Positions 8,483-16,662 of a DNA stretch of 64,000 bases are shown here, piece by piece (within the stretch, counting starts at the first letter, position 1; the number at the start of each line of letters is the position of its first letter). Location of the stretch: assembly GCF_014203695.1 (NCBI RefSeq), contig NZ_JACHJO010000009.1:1-64000 (forward strand), in the 5' to 3' direction. The notes below the pieces were generated by a model. That model was not told the origin of the DNA. It saw only the letters and a list, made by a program, of their open reading frames with translations, and ran no database searches. The position numbers were made by a program, and so were the translations under genes. Source of the stretch: Nocardiopsis algeriensis. Lineage in GTDB: Bacteria > Actinomycetota > Actinomycetes > Streptosporangiales > Streptosporangiaceae.

Positions 8483-9402
8483 GTTCTCTCTCCATCGGTT
8501 CTTCGGGGGGTGGAGAAGACCCGGGTGGGGGTGAGGCCCTCTCTTCGCAGCTGGGCGCGGGCGGCCTCGGTCCGGGCCCTCAGATCGGGGTCTCGGGAGT
8601 CGAAGAGCACACCGGCGACGTTGCCGCTGTGCGCGATCTGGACGCCGACCGCCCCGCACAGGCGGGCGACGCCCCTGAGCGTCCCCAGTTCCGCCTTGGG
8701 CAGAACACGCTGGTTGAGGACCGCGCTCTCGGTGGCGACCCGGCCCACCCCGGCGGCGTCCCCGGCCGCCACGGCCGCACGCAGGTCGGCGCGCAGCTCC
8801 TCGTAGAGGGCGGTGTCGGCCGGATGCGGCCGGCCGCCGAGGGTGAGCGTGTCGACGGGGCGCCCGCCGCCGGTGAGGCACCCCACCGCGGTCATGGGGG
8901 GAAGCGGCGCCCCCAGGTCCTCCAGGACCCGTCCCTCGCGCTGGGCGAACAGCAGCGCCCGCTCCCCGAGCATGATCGGGTCGGAGGCGCCCTCGGCGGC
9001 GACCGCGATCCGGGCGACCGCGCCGGGGGCGGGCTCGGTCCCGTAGCCGGCGCACACGGCCCGCACGGCCGCGGTGACGTCGCTGGTGGAGGAACCCATG
9101 CCGAGGCCGGCCGGGGCCCCTCCGCGCAGACGCAGCACGCCCCCGCACGCGGGGACGTGCGCGGCGGCCGCGCACTCGGCGACGGCCAGGGCCGCGGCGC
9201 GCGCCGCCTTGATCCGCCCCGGGGGGTCGGTCTCCACCCGGTCCGGCGCGTACCCGGGCCTGGCTTCGAACACCGCCTCGGTGACCGGTTCGGCCATGGG
9301 CAGTGTGACCAGCCCCCGTCGGTGGCGTCCGCGTCCGTCGAGGAAGACCCCTTGGAGGATCTCCCCGTGGTGGCACGCGGCACGCCCGGTCCCCGTGATC
9401 AC
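8440..9402 (-). CDS. GHMP-family kinase, PduX (L-threonine kinase)-like
   Basis: A 320-residue GHMP-superfamily small-molecule kinase. The N-terminal CHHGEILQG resembles the CGELIQG motif of PduX, and GLGMGSSTSDVTAAV is the glycine-rich phosphate loop in its PduX form (GMASSTAD). PduX phosphorylates L-threonine; here an O-phosphothreonine or O-phosphoserine product would be a natural substrate for the PLP enzyme encoded next. GTG 9402 overlaps the stop of the DUF364 gene (GTGA), so translation is likely coupled. It belongs to the minus-strand operon whose promoter region carries a Zur-like box. Family call fairly secure; amino-acid substrate is inference. Confidence 0.75.
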   Translation of the reverse strand: MITGTGRAACHHGEILQGVFLDGRGRHRRGLVTLPMAEPVTEAVFEARPGYAPDRVETDPPGRIKAARAAALAVAECAAAAHVPACGGVLRLRGGAPAGLGMGSSTSDVTAAVRAVCAGYGTEPAPGAVARIAVAAEGASDPIMLGERALLFAQREGRVLEDLGAPLPPMTAVGCLTGGGRPVDTLTLGGRPHPADTALYEELRADLRAAVAAGDAAGVGRVATESAVLNQRVLPKAELGTLRGVARLCGAVGVQIAHSGNVAGVLFDSRDPDLRARTEAARAQLRREGLTPTRVFSTPRRTDGERTWTTTCARPLADLI

Positions 9403-10196
9403 GCCGGCGCCTCCGCCCGGTAGCGGTAGAGGGCGCTGGGGGCGGCGCTGAACTGGGAGAAGGGGAAGGGCTCGGCCGACAGCGCGCTCACCCCGCGCCC
9501 CAGGAAGGCGCGGGCGACGGCGCTGCCGCTCTGGGCGTAGACGACCAGGGGGAGGGCGCGCTCCCGGCAGCGTGCCAGGATGCGGTCGAAGGTGCCGTTG
9601 CCCAGGGTCATCCCGGTGGCCACGACCGCGTCGGCGACCGCGAGCACCTCCTCCATGTCGGAGGTCACGGGGTCCCCCCACTGGGTGCGGCCCAGGGAGA
9701 GGTCGCAGGGCAGGCATTCGCCGCCGCGCCGTCGGATGGCGGCGACGAGGGGGTTGACGACGCCGATGAGGGCCACCTTGCGGCCCTCGGGCTCGGGCAG
9801 GAGGCCGGCGATGGCGGCGTCGCGCACCGCGGCCCGCTCCTCGGGGGTGCCGTGGGGGAGGACGACCTCCTCGGCCCGGGGGTCCCCGTGGTGGGGGGCG
9901 GCCTGGGCGAGGAAGGCGTCGAGCGCGGCCACGCGCAGCGGCAGGGGCCCTTCGGCGACGAGATCGGCCAAGGGCCGTCCGGAGAGTTCGGCGCACACCG
10001 AGGGGTCGATCTCCCCGGCCTCGAAGGCGCAGGCGCCGAAGGCCCGGCCGGAGCGGACCAGGACGTACTGGTTGAGGTAGGTGACACCTCCGCCGTCCAG
10101 CCGGGTGCCGTGGTGGAGCCAGAAGACGCTGGTGGCCACGGGCGAGGGGCCGGGCGCGGCCAGGACGCTCTCGGCGAGTTCGGCCAGGGTCCTCAC
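9399..10196 (-). CDS. DUF364 (putative heavy-metal chelation domain) protein
   Basis: A 265-residue protein. The N-terminal half (HHGTRLDGGGVTYLNQYVLV) resembles the DUF4213 region, and the C-terminal half is a Rossmann-like DUF364 domain with KVALIGVVNPLV near residue 143 and GMTLGNGTFDR near 200. Known members of this family have been proposed from structure to bind heavy metals; no enzymatic reaction is firmly assigned. It lies second in the four-gene operon, joined by GTGA overlaps to the genes on both sides. In this zinc-box context it could act in ligand assembly, metal loading or metal insertion. No signal peptide, so cytoplasmic. Confidence 0.7.
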   Translation of the reverse strand: MRTLAELAESVLAAPGPSPVATSVFWLHHGTRLDGGGVTYLNQYVLVRSGRAFGACAFEAGEIDPSVCAELSGRPLADLVAEGPLPLRVAALDAFLAQAAPHHGDPRAEEVVLPHGTPEERAAVRDAAIAGLLPEPEGRKVALIGVVNPLVAAIRRRGGECLPCDLSLGRTQWGDPVTSDMEEVLAVADAVVATGMTLGNGTFDRILARCRERALPLVVYAQSGSAVARAFLGRGVSALSAEPFPFSQFSAAPSALYRYRAEAPA

Positions 10197-10915
10197 GCGG
10201 CGCCCTCCCGGGTGAGCCGGAACAGGTAGGTCAGGACTCCGTCGTGCCAGTCGTGGACGTGGTCGACGGCGGCGGTGAAGCCGGCGGCCTCGGCGCCCGA
10301 GACGACGGCGCGCAGGTCGGCCGTGTTGGAGGCGATCAGGTGGACCTCGCCGCCGGGGGCGAGCAGGTCGCGCCCGGCGATCTGGGCGAAGAACGCGTCG
10401 GTGGCGGAGGCGCCGACGCACACGTTGCGCACCACGTCGGGGTCGTCGCTGACGGTCTGGCTGACGGCGGGCGGGTTGAAGGTGACGACGTCGGCCTGCC
10501 AGCCGTCGGGGACGGCCTCGAACAGGTCGGAGACCAGGGCGGTGAACTCCGCGGTCCGGGGTTCGGGAACGATCGCGCGGTAGGTCTGCTCGGTGGCGGC
10601 GACGCTGGCGGGGTGGATGTCGAGGGCGTGGACGCTGCGGGCGCCGCGCAGGGCGGCCACGGCCGCCTCCACGCCCAGGCCGGACCCCATGGCGGCGTAG
10701 CGGCGGCCGCGCACGTCGATGTCTCCGTCGAGGATGCGCTGGTGGATCATCCGGCTGGTGGCGCCGGGCATGAAGACACCGGGGGGAACGTCGAGGTCCC
10801 GGCCGTTCCAGGTGTAGGTGCGGTGGGTGGCCAGGTCGGCGCGCGGCTGGTTGAGGGCGATGATCTGCTCGGCCGGCAGCGGTGGCGGCAGCTCTGCGAT
10901 CAGGGAGCTTTCCAT
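10193..10915 (-). CDS. Class I SAM methyltransferase, HemK/PrmC-like motif
   Basis: A 240-residue methyltransferase. AAMGSGLGVEAAVAAL is the SAM-binding motif I, ALDIHPASVAAT carries the acidic residue for the ribose, and VVTFNPPAVSQ matches the NPP(Y) motif of N-methyltransferases that act on amino or amide nitrogens. As first gene of the Zur-box operon it probably methylates a small amine or carboxylate intermediate of the putative metallophore, rather than a release factor. ATG 10915 has GAAAGGA upstream. The next gene overlaps its stop by four bases (GTGA). Specificity is inference. Confidence 0.7.
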   Translation of the reverse strand: MESSLIAELPPPLPAEQIIALNQPRADLATHRTYTWNGRDLDVPPGVFMPGATSRMIHQRILDGDIDVRGRRYAAMGSGLGVEAAVAALRGARSVHALDIHPASVAATEQTYRAIVPEPRTAEFTALVSDLFEAVPDGWQADVVTFNPPAVSQTVSDDPDVVRNVCVGASATDAFFAQIAGRDLLAPGGEVHLIASNTADLRAVVSGAEAAGFTAAVDHVHDWHDGVLTYLFRLTREGAA

Positions 10916-10992
10916 CGGTGTCCTTTCGGGGAGGGGTCGTGCGCCGCGGGGCGGGGCCGGGGGTGTCCGCGACAGCGCAACTATAGGGGAAA

Positions 10993-11007
10993 TGAAAATC
11001 ATTGTCA
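10993..11007 (-). promoter_or_regulatory. Zur-like box for the biosynthetic operon
   Basis: TGAAAATCATTGTCA matches the actinobacterial Zur box TGAAAATCATTTTCA at 14 of 15 positions. It lies 78 bases upstream of the methyltransferase start, in the divergent region between the biosynthetic operon and the MFS gene. Zur represses when zinc is sufficient. Confidence 0.75.
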
Positions 11008-11112
11008 CCACTGCGGCACACCCCGACCCCTCCCTCCTCTCGGACGCGATCAGCCCCCCATCGAACGCGGCCGCCCCCTCGGGCGCGGCCGACTCTCCAA
11101 AGAGGTCGCAAC

Positions 11113-11127
11113 TGATAACGGTTTTCA
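11113..11127 (+). promoter_or_regulatory. Zur-like box for the MFS exporter
   Basis: TGATAACGGTTTTCA; its reverse complement TGAAAACCGTTATCA is a one- to three-mismatch Zur box with clear dyad symmetry. It ends 48 bases before the exporter start. Confidence 0.7.
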
Positions 11128-11175
11128 TTACAGTAGCGGAGCAGCGACCGCACCCCTCCGGAAGGTGAGCATCCC

Positions 11176-12411
11176 GTGTCCTCCACGACCGCATCGAACA
11201 CGCCCCGGGCGGGCCTCCTGCTGAGGGACCAGGGCTTCCTCCGCCTGTGGTGCGCGACCACCGCATCGGGTCTGGCGACCTGGGCGATGCCCTTCCTCCT
11301 GGGCCTGGCGGTCCTGGAGGGAACCCTGAGTGCGGTGGGCCTGGGCCTGGTCCTGGCCCTGCGCACCGCCGGGTTCCTCGTCGCGGTGCCCCTGGGCGGC
11401 CTGCTCGCCGATCGCCACTCGCGCCGGTCGGTGGTGCTGTGGTCGGGCCTGGCCGCCGCGCTGGCCACCCCGGTCATGGTGCTGGGCCTGGGCGCCTCCA
11501 CCGCCCTGACGGCCGCCGCTGCGGTCGTCGTCGGCGCCGGCCAGGGCGCCTGCCGGCCCGCGTTCCAGGCGCTGACCGCCGAGGTCGTCGCCGAGGACGA
11601 CCGCCAGCGCGCCAACGCCGCGATCACGCTCTCCGTGCGCGTCACCACCCTCCTGGGGCCGGGTGCTGCCGCGCTGCTGGCCGTGGTGACCGGAGCCGGA
11701 ATGCTGCTGCTGGCGACGGCCGGCCTGTGGCTGGCGGCCGCGCTGCTGCCCGCCTGGGGCACCGCCCTCCCCCGGCGGGAGGAGCGCGCCTCCTTCGCCG
11801 CCGAGTTCTTCGACGGCCTGACCGAGGCGCGGCGCCACCCGTGGTTCCTGGCCGGACTGGGCGCACTGGCCGTGGTCATCACCGCCGGCTACTCGGCCAC
11901 CGGGGTGCTGCTGCCCCTGGTCAGCCGCGACCAGTACGGAACCGAGGCCCTGCTGGCCGCGGCGATGACCGCCTACACCGCCGGGGCGCTGGCCGGGGCC
12001 GCGCTGCTGTCGCGGTGGCGCCCGCGCAACGCCGGCTGGACCGCGCTGGCGGGCCTGGGCCTGTACGGGCTGGCCCCGCTGAGCCTGGTGCTGCCGCTGG
12101 GGCCGGTCGCGGTCCTGGCCGCCTACGCCCTGGTGGGGGTGGGGATCGAGCTGTTCAACGTGCCGTGGTTCACCGCCGCCCAGCGCGAGGTCGCCCCCGG
12201 CAAGCTGGCGCGGGTGTCCTCGCTGGACTTCCTGGTCTCCTACGGCCTGGCTCCGGTGGGCCTGGCCCTGATCGCCCCGGCCGCGCAGGTGCTGGGCACC
12301 GGGCCCGTCCTGGTGGGATGCGCGGTGCTGTGCTTCGCCGCCCCGGCCCTGGCCGCCCTGGCCCCCGGCGCGCGGGGGTTCACCGCTCCGGTCGGCCGCG
12401 GGCGTATCTGA
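11176..12411 (+). CDS. MFS transporter, putative metallophore exporter
   Basis: A 411-residue major facilitator family protein with about twelve hydrophobic segments and the MFS loop signature GGLLADRHSRR between helices 2 and 3 (near residue 75). It resembles EntS-type siderophore exporters in size and layout. Placement between a divergent biosynthetic operon and a FecBCD uptake system, with its own Zur-like box, points to secretion of the metallophore across the cytoplasmic membrane. GTG 11176 follows a GGAAGGTGAG ribosome site. The substrate is inferred from context only. Confidence 0.8.
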   Translation: MSSTTASNTPRAGLLLRDQGFLRLWCATTASGLATWAMPFLLGLAVLEGTLSAVGLGLVLALRTAGFLVAVPLGGLLADRHSRRSVVLWSGLAAALATPVMVLGLGASTALTAAAAVVVGAGQGACRPAFQALTAEVVAEDDRQRANAAITLSVRVTTLLGPGAAALLAVVTGAGMLLLATAGLWLAAALLPAWGTALPRREERASFAAEFFDGLTEARRHPWFLAGLGALAVVITAGYSATGVLLPLVSRDQYGTEALLAAAMTAYTAGALAGAALLSRWRPRNAGWTALAGLGLYGLAPLSLVLPLGPVAVLAAYALVGVGIELFNVPWFTAAQREVAPGKLARVSSLDFLVSYGLAPVGLALIAPAAQVLGTGPVLVGCAVLCFAAPALAALAPGARGFTAPVGRGRI

Positions 12412-12452
12412 GCGGACCGGGGTGCGCACCGCGCGCCGATCCGTGTAGATTA

Positions 12453-12467
12453 TGAAAACGATTTTCA
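12453..12467 (+). promoter_or_regulatory. Zur-like box for the uptake operon
   Basis: TGAAAACGATTTTCA, inside the longer dyad ATGAAAACGATTTTCAT with perfect arms. It lies 43 bases before the permease start and is the best dyad of the set. Confidence 0.8.
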
Positions 12468-12510
12468 TTGTCTCGTGCGGCGCAGCCGCATCCCCCGAGA
12501 GGAGCAACGG

Positions 12511-13623
12511 GTGTCGCAGACCTCCCCACCCGCGGCGGCGGCCCCGGCCCCCGCCGACCGTCCACCGGACCCACCCCGCCGACCGGCAACCCCCGCCGGA
12601 ACCGCCATCGCCGCCGCGGTACTGGCCCTGGCACTGGCGGTGTCGGCGGTCCTGGCCGTCGGGCTGGGCGCCGCCCCCGTCCCCCCGGCCGAGACCGCCC
12701 GCCACCTGTGGGCCGCCCTCACCGGAGGCACCATCGCGGCCGACGAGGTGACGCGCCACCAGATCGTCTGGCAGATCCGCACACCCCGCGTCGTGCTCGC
12801 CGCCGTCGTCGGCGCCGGACTCGGCGCCGTGGGCACGGCGGTCCAGGCCATGGTGCGCAACCCGCTGGCCGACCCCTACGTCCTGGGCGTCTCCTCCGGC
12901 GCCTCGGTGGGCGCCGTCCTGGTCGGCACCTTCGGAGCACTGTCGGCCCTGGGCATCCACGCGGTCGCGGCCGGGGCGTTCCTGGGCGCCCTGGGCGCGA
13001 CCCTGCTGGTCCACGCGGTCGCCCGCTCCCGCACCGGCCTCTCCCCGCTGCGCCTGGTGCTCACCGGGGTGGCCCTGTCGTTCGGCTTCCAGGCCCTCAT
13101 GGGCGTGATCGTCCACCTGGCACCCGACGGCGAGGCCGCCTCCGCCCTCCTGTTCTGGACCATGGGCGGCTTCGGCGCGGCCTCCTGGGAGTCCCTGCCC
13201 GTGGTCGCCGCCGGAGTCACCGCAGGAATCCTGCTGCTGCGCGCCTCGGCCCGGCAGCTGGACGCCGCCGCCCTGGGCGACGAGACCGCGGCGAGCCTGG
13301 GGGTGGACACCGACCGGCTGCGCCGGAAGCTGTTCGTGCTCACCGCCGTGATGACCGGCGCCATGGTCGCCGTCAGCGGCGCCATCGGGTTCGTCGGCCT
13401 CGTCGTGCCCCACGTGGTGCGCATCCTCGTCGGCGCCGCCCACCGGAGGGTGCTCACGGTGGCGCCCCTGGCGGGTGCGGTCCTCATGGTCTGGGTCGAC
13501 CTGGCCTCGCGCACCCTCGCCGCCCCGCGCGAACTCCCGCTGGGCGTACTCACCGCCCTGCTGGGCGTACCGGTGTTCATCGCGCTCATGCGCCGCCGCG
13601 GCTACCAGTTCGGAGGACGCTGA
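12511..13623 (+). CDS. FecCD-type ABC transporter permease
   Basis: A 370-residue BtuC/FecCD-fold permease with a proline-rich cytoplasmic N-terminus of about 45 residues, then multiple membrane spans. Family signatures are present: RTPRVVLAAVVGAGLGAVG near 85, the NPLADPYVLGVSSGASVGA loop near 118, and GFVGLVVPHVVRILVG near 300, which contacts the ATPase. GTG 12511 has GAGAGGAG seven bases upstream; an earlier in-frame start would run into the Zur box region. It overlaps the ATPase gene by one base (TGATG). It would import a metal-chelate complex; zinc is inferred from the Zur box. Confidence 0.88.
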   Translation: MSQTSPPAAAAPAPADRPPDPPRRPATPAGTAIAAAVLALALAVSAVLAVGLGAAPVPPAETARHLWAALTGGTIAADEVTRHQIVWQIRTPRVVLAAVVGAGLGAVGTAVQAMVRNPLADPYVLGVSSGASVGAVLVGTFGALSALGIHAVAAGAFLGALGATLLVHAVARSRTGLSPLRLVLTGVALSFGFQALMGVIVHLAPDGEAASALLFWTMGGFGAASWESLPVVAAGVTAGILLLRASARQLDAAALGDETAASLGVDTDRLRRKLFVLTAVMTGAMVAVSGAIGFVGLVVPHVVRILVGAAHRRVLTVAPLAGAVLMVWVDLASRTLAAPRELPLGVLTALLGVPVFIALMRRRGYQFGGR

Positions 13624-14405
13624 TGGACCTGCGCCTGGACCGGCTCCGCGTCGAGATCGACGGATCGGAGATCCTGCGCGGACTGTCCCTGGACGTGCCC
13701 TCGGGCCGGGTCGTCGGCCTGGTGGGCCCCAACGGATCCGGCAAGTCCACCGCGCTGCGCTGCGTCTACCGGGCGCTGCGGCCCAGCGGCGGCACCGTGT
13801 GGCTGGACGGCGACGACCTGAGCGCGATGCCCCTGCGCGAGAGCGCCCGCAGCGTCGCCGCCCTGACCCAGGAGAGCGGAAGCGACCTGGACTTCACCGT
13901 CGCCGAGACCGTGGCCCTGGGCCGCACCCCGCACCTGCGCGGCAACCAGCCCCTCAGCGCCCGCGAACACGAGCTGTGCCGGCGCGCCATGGAACTGATG
14001 GACGTGGCACACCTGGCCGACCGCGGCGTCCTGGGCCTGTCGGGCGGCGAGCGCCGGCGGGTCCTGGTCGCCCGCGCCCTCGCCCAGGAACCGCGCGTGC
14101 TCGTACTGGACGAACCCACCAACCACCTGGACGTACGCCACCAGGTCGAACTGCTGTCGCTGCTGCGCACCACCGGCACGACCGTGCTCGTGGTACTCCA
14201 CGACCTCAACCTGGCCGCGGCCGCCTGCGACCGGATCGGCGTCCTGGCCGAGGGAGCGCTGGTGGCGGCCGGAACACCGCGCGAGGTCCTCACCACCGAG
14301 CTGGTCCGCGAGGTGTTCGGCGTCGACGCCGCGGTGGTCGACCACCCCCTCACCGGCGACCCGCAGCTGCTCTACCGGCTCGCTCCCCGGCCCGTCTCCC
14401 CCTGA
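13623..14405 (+). CDS. FecE-type ABC transporter ATPase
   Basis: A 260-residue ATPase that powers the adjacent FecCD permease. Walker A GPNGSGKST at residues 35-43, signature LSGGERRR near 139, Walker B VLVLDEPTNHLD near 160, and the H-loop VLHDLNLAAA. All catalytic residues are intact. It is translationally coupled to the permease by a TGATG overlap and followed 43 bases later by the lipoprotein receptor gene, giving a complete permease-ATPase-receptor unit. Confidence 0.9.
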   Translation: MDLRLDRLRVEIDGSEILRGLSLDVPSGRVVGLVGPNGSGKSTALRCVYRALRPSGGTVWLDGDDLSAMPLRESARSVAALTQESGSDLDFTVAETVALGRTPHLRGNQPLSAREHELCRRAMELMDVAHLADRGVLGLSGGERRRVLVARALAQEPRVLVLDEPTNHLDVRHQVELLSLLRTTGTTVLVVLHDLNLAAAACDRIGVLAEGALVAAGTPREVLTTELVREVFGVDAAVVDHPLTGDPQLLYRLAPRPVSP

Positions 14406-14448
14406 CCACTCCCCACGAATTTCCTCCCCGCGAAGAGAAAGGCACCCC

Positions 14449-15501
14449 ATGAACTCCCTCTCCCCCGCCCGACGCACCCTGCGTACGGCCGCGGCCGCAG
14501 CCGCGGCCCTGATCGCCGCCACCGGCTGCGGCGCCCGCGTCGAGGAGGACCCCGCCCAGGCCCTCGCGGGCTCCACCGCCACCGTCCGCCGCTGCGGCGA
14601 GGAGGTCGAATACACCCTCCCGCAGCGAACCGTCGTCTACGAGGGCGGCAGCGCCGACAAGATGTTCGCGCTCGGGCTGACCGACCACGTGCTCGGCTAC
14701 GTGATGCCGCCCGCCAACCCACCGGTGTCGGAGTCCCCCTGGGCCGCCGAGTACGAGAAGGTCGAATTCCTCAGCGACGACCTGCTCAACCGGGAACTGG
14801 TCGTGGACGCCGGCGCCGACTTCGTCGTGGCCGGATGGAACTCCGGCTTCAGCGACCAGCGCGGCATCACCCCCGAGATCCTCGACAAGCTGGGCATCCA
14901 GAGCTTCATGCACACCGAGTCCTGCTTCAACTACCCCGGCCACCCCGAACGGATGGCACCCTTCGAGGCCCTGTACACCGACCTGGAACGGCTCGGAGAG
15001 ATCTTCGGCGTGCAGGACCGCGCCGCCGAACTGGTCGAGGACTACCGGGCACGGGTCGAGGCCGTACGCGCACAGGCACCCGAGGGGGAGCCGATGCGCG
15101 TGTTCCTGTACGACTCGGGCACCGACCGGCCCTTCACCGCCGGAAGCCAGGTGCCGCCCGACGACATCATCCGCTTCGCCGGCGGGGAGAACATCTTCGG
15201 CGACCTGGACGAACGCTGGACCCAGGCCGGCTGGGAGGCCGTCGTGGCGGCCCGCCCCGAGGTGATCGTCGTCCTCGACTACGGGGACCAGGCCGCCGAG
15301 GACAAGATCGGCTTCCTCACCTCCCTGCCCGCGCTGTCCGGTGTCCCTGCCGTCGAGGAGGAGAACTTCTTCGTCCTGAACTACAACGAGGGCATCTCCG
15401 GCCCCCGCAACATCGACGGCCTGGAGAGGTTCGCCGAGTACCTGCGCGAACTCGACCGGCCCCGCGCATTGGACAACACCGCGCAGGTGGGAGCACAGTA
15501 G
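14449..15501 (+). CDS. Metal-chelate ABC transporter substrate-binding lipoprotein
   Basis: A 350-residue FepB/FecB-type receptor. An Arg-rich start and an alanine-rich hydrophobic stretch end in AATGC, making C27 the probable lipid-anchored cysteine. The body is a two-lobed periplasmic binding fold (VEYTLPQRTVVYEGGSADK; VVDAGADFVVAGW; PEVIVVLDYGD). ATG 14449 follows GAAAGG. As the third gene of the Zur-box operon it would capture the returning metallophore complex at the outer face of the membrane. No histidine-rich loop typical of ZnuA-type free-zinc receptors is visible, so a chelate is the likelier ligand. Confidence 0.85.
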   Translation: MNSLSPARRTLRTAAAAAAALIAATGCGARVEEDPAQALAGSTATVRRCGEEVEYTLPQRTVVYEGGSADKMFALGLTDHVLGYVMPPANPPVSESPWAAEYEKVEFLSDDLLNRELVVDAGADFVVAGWNSGFSDQRGITPEILDKLGIQSFMHTESCFNYPGHPERMAPFEALYTDLERLGEIFGVQDRAAELVEDYRARVEAVRAQAPEGEPMRVFLYDSGTDRPFTAGSQVPPDDIIRFAGGENIFGDLDERWTQAGWEAVVAARPEVIVVLDYGDQAAEDKIGFLTSLPALSGVPAVEEENFFVLNYNEGISGPRNIDGLERFAEYLRELDRPRALDNTAQVGAQ

Positions 15502-15536
15502 GCAGGTCCGCAGCCACACCATGTTCGGAGTCGACC

Positions 15537-16577
15537 ATGACCTACGTCGCCGCACCCGACCGCTACGAGGGGACCATGCGGTACCGCCGCACCGGCCGCT
15601 CGGGACTCGACCTGCCGGTCCTGTCCCTGGGCTACTGGCACAACTTCGGCGACGACCGCCCCTTCGAGACCCAGCGGGCCATCGCCCGCCGCGCCTTCGA
15701 CCTCGGCATCACCCACCACGACCTGGCCAACAACTACGGCCCGCCCTACGGCTCCGCCGAGACCAACTTCGGCCGCCTGATGCGGGAGGACTTCGCGCCC
15801 TACCGCGACGAGATGGTCATCTCCACCAAGGCCGGCTGGGACATGTGGCCCGGCCCCTACGGCCAGGGCGGAGGATCGCGCAAGTACCTGCTGGCCTCCC
15901 TCGACCAGTCGCTCGCGAGGATGGGCCTGGACTACGTCGACATCTTCTACTCCCACCGCCTGGACGCCACCACTCCCCTGGAGGAGACCATGGGGGCGCT
16001 CGACACGGCGGTCCGCCAGGGCAAGGCCCTCTACGTGGGCATCTCCTCCTACGACGCCGAACGCACCCGCCAGGCCGCCGCGATCCTGAAGGACCTGGGC
16101 ACACCCCTGCTCATCCACCAGCCCTCCTACTCCATGCTCAACCGCTGGATCGAGAACGAGGGCCTGCTCGACACCGTCGACGAGCTCGGCACGGGCGTCA
16201 TCGGATTCAGCCCCCTGGCCCAGGGCCTGCTCACCGACCGCTACCTCGAAGGCGTGCCGGCCGGCTCCCGAGCGGCCCAGGGCAAGTCCTTCGACCCCGC
16301 CTGGCTGAACGAGGAGACCCGGAGCCACCTGCGCGCCCTCGACGCCATCGCCCGGCGCCGCGGCCAGACCCTGGCCCAGCTCGCGCTGGCCTGGGCGCTG
16401 CGCGACCGGCGCGTGACCTCCCTGGTCATCGGCGCCTCCTCGGTCGCCCAGCTGGAGCAGAACGTCGGCGCCCTGGACAACCTCGACCTCACCCCCGAGG
16501 AACTGGCCGAGATCGACCAGCACGCCGTCGACGGCGGCCTCGACCTGTGGAAGGAGGCCCGCAAGGGCAACCTCTGA
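15537..16577 (+). CDS. Aldo/keto reductase, YghZ (L-glyceraldehyde 3-phosphate reductase)-like
   Basis: A 346-residue NADPH-dependent aldo/keto reductase. The catalytic tetrad is visible: aspartate and tyrosine in HHDLANNYGPPYGSAE, lysine in VISTKAGWDMW, and histidine in FYSHRLD. The LGYWHNFGD and GGGSRKYLLASLDQSL segments are typical of the YghZ branch, which reduces methylglyoxal and L-glyceraldehyde 3-phosphate. It starts 36 bases after the receptor gene and might be co-transcribed with the zinc-box operon, but no hairpin or separate box decides this. A role in the metallophore pathway is possible but unsupported. Confidence 0.85.
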   Translation: MTYVAAPDRYEGTMRYRRTGRSGLDLPVLSLGYWHNFGDDRPFETQRAIARRAFDLGITHHDLANNYGPPYGSAETNFGRLMREDFAPYRDEMVISTKAGWDMWPGPYGQGGGSRKYLLASLDQSLARMGLDYVDIFYSHRLDATTPLEETMGALDTAVRQGKALYVGISSYDAERTRQAAAILKDLGTPLLIHQPSYSMLNRWIENEGLLDTVDELGTGVIGFSPLAQGLLTDRYLEGVPAGSRAAQGKSFDPAWLNEETRSHLRALDAIARRRGQTLAQLALAWALRDRRVTSLVIGASSVAQLEQNVGALDNLDLTPEELAEIDQHAVDGGLDLWKEARKGNL

Positions 16578-16662
16578 CCCCGGACGGAACTTCCGGGACC
16601 TCTTCGGCGGCACGCCGGTCCTCGTCCGGGACCGGCGCGGCCGCCCCGCCTAGGGTTTCGGC

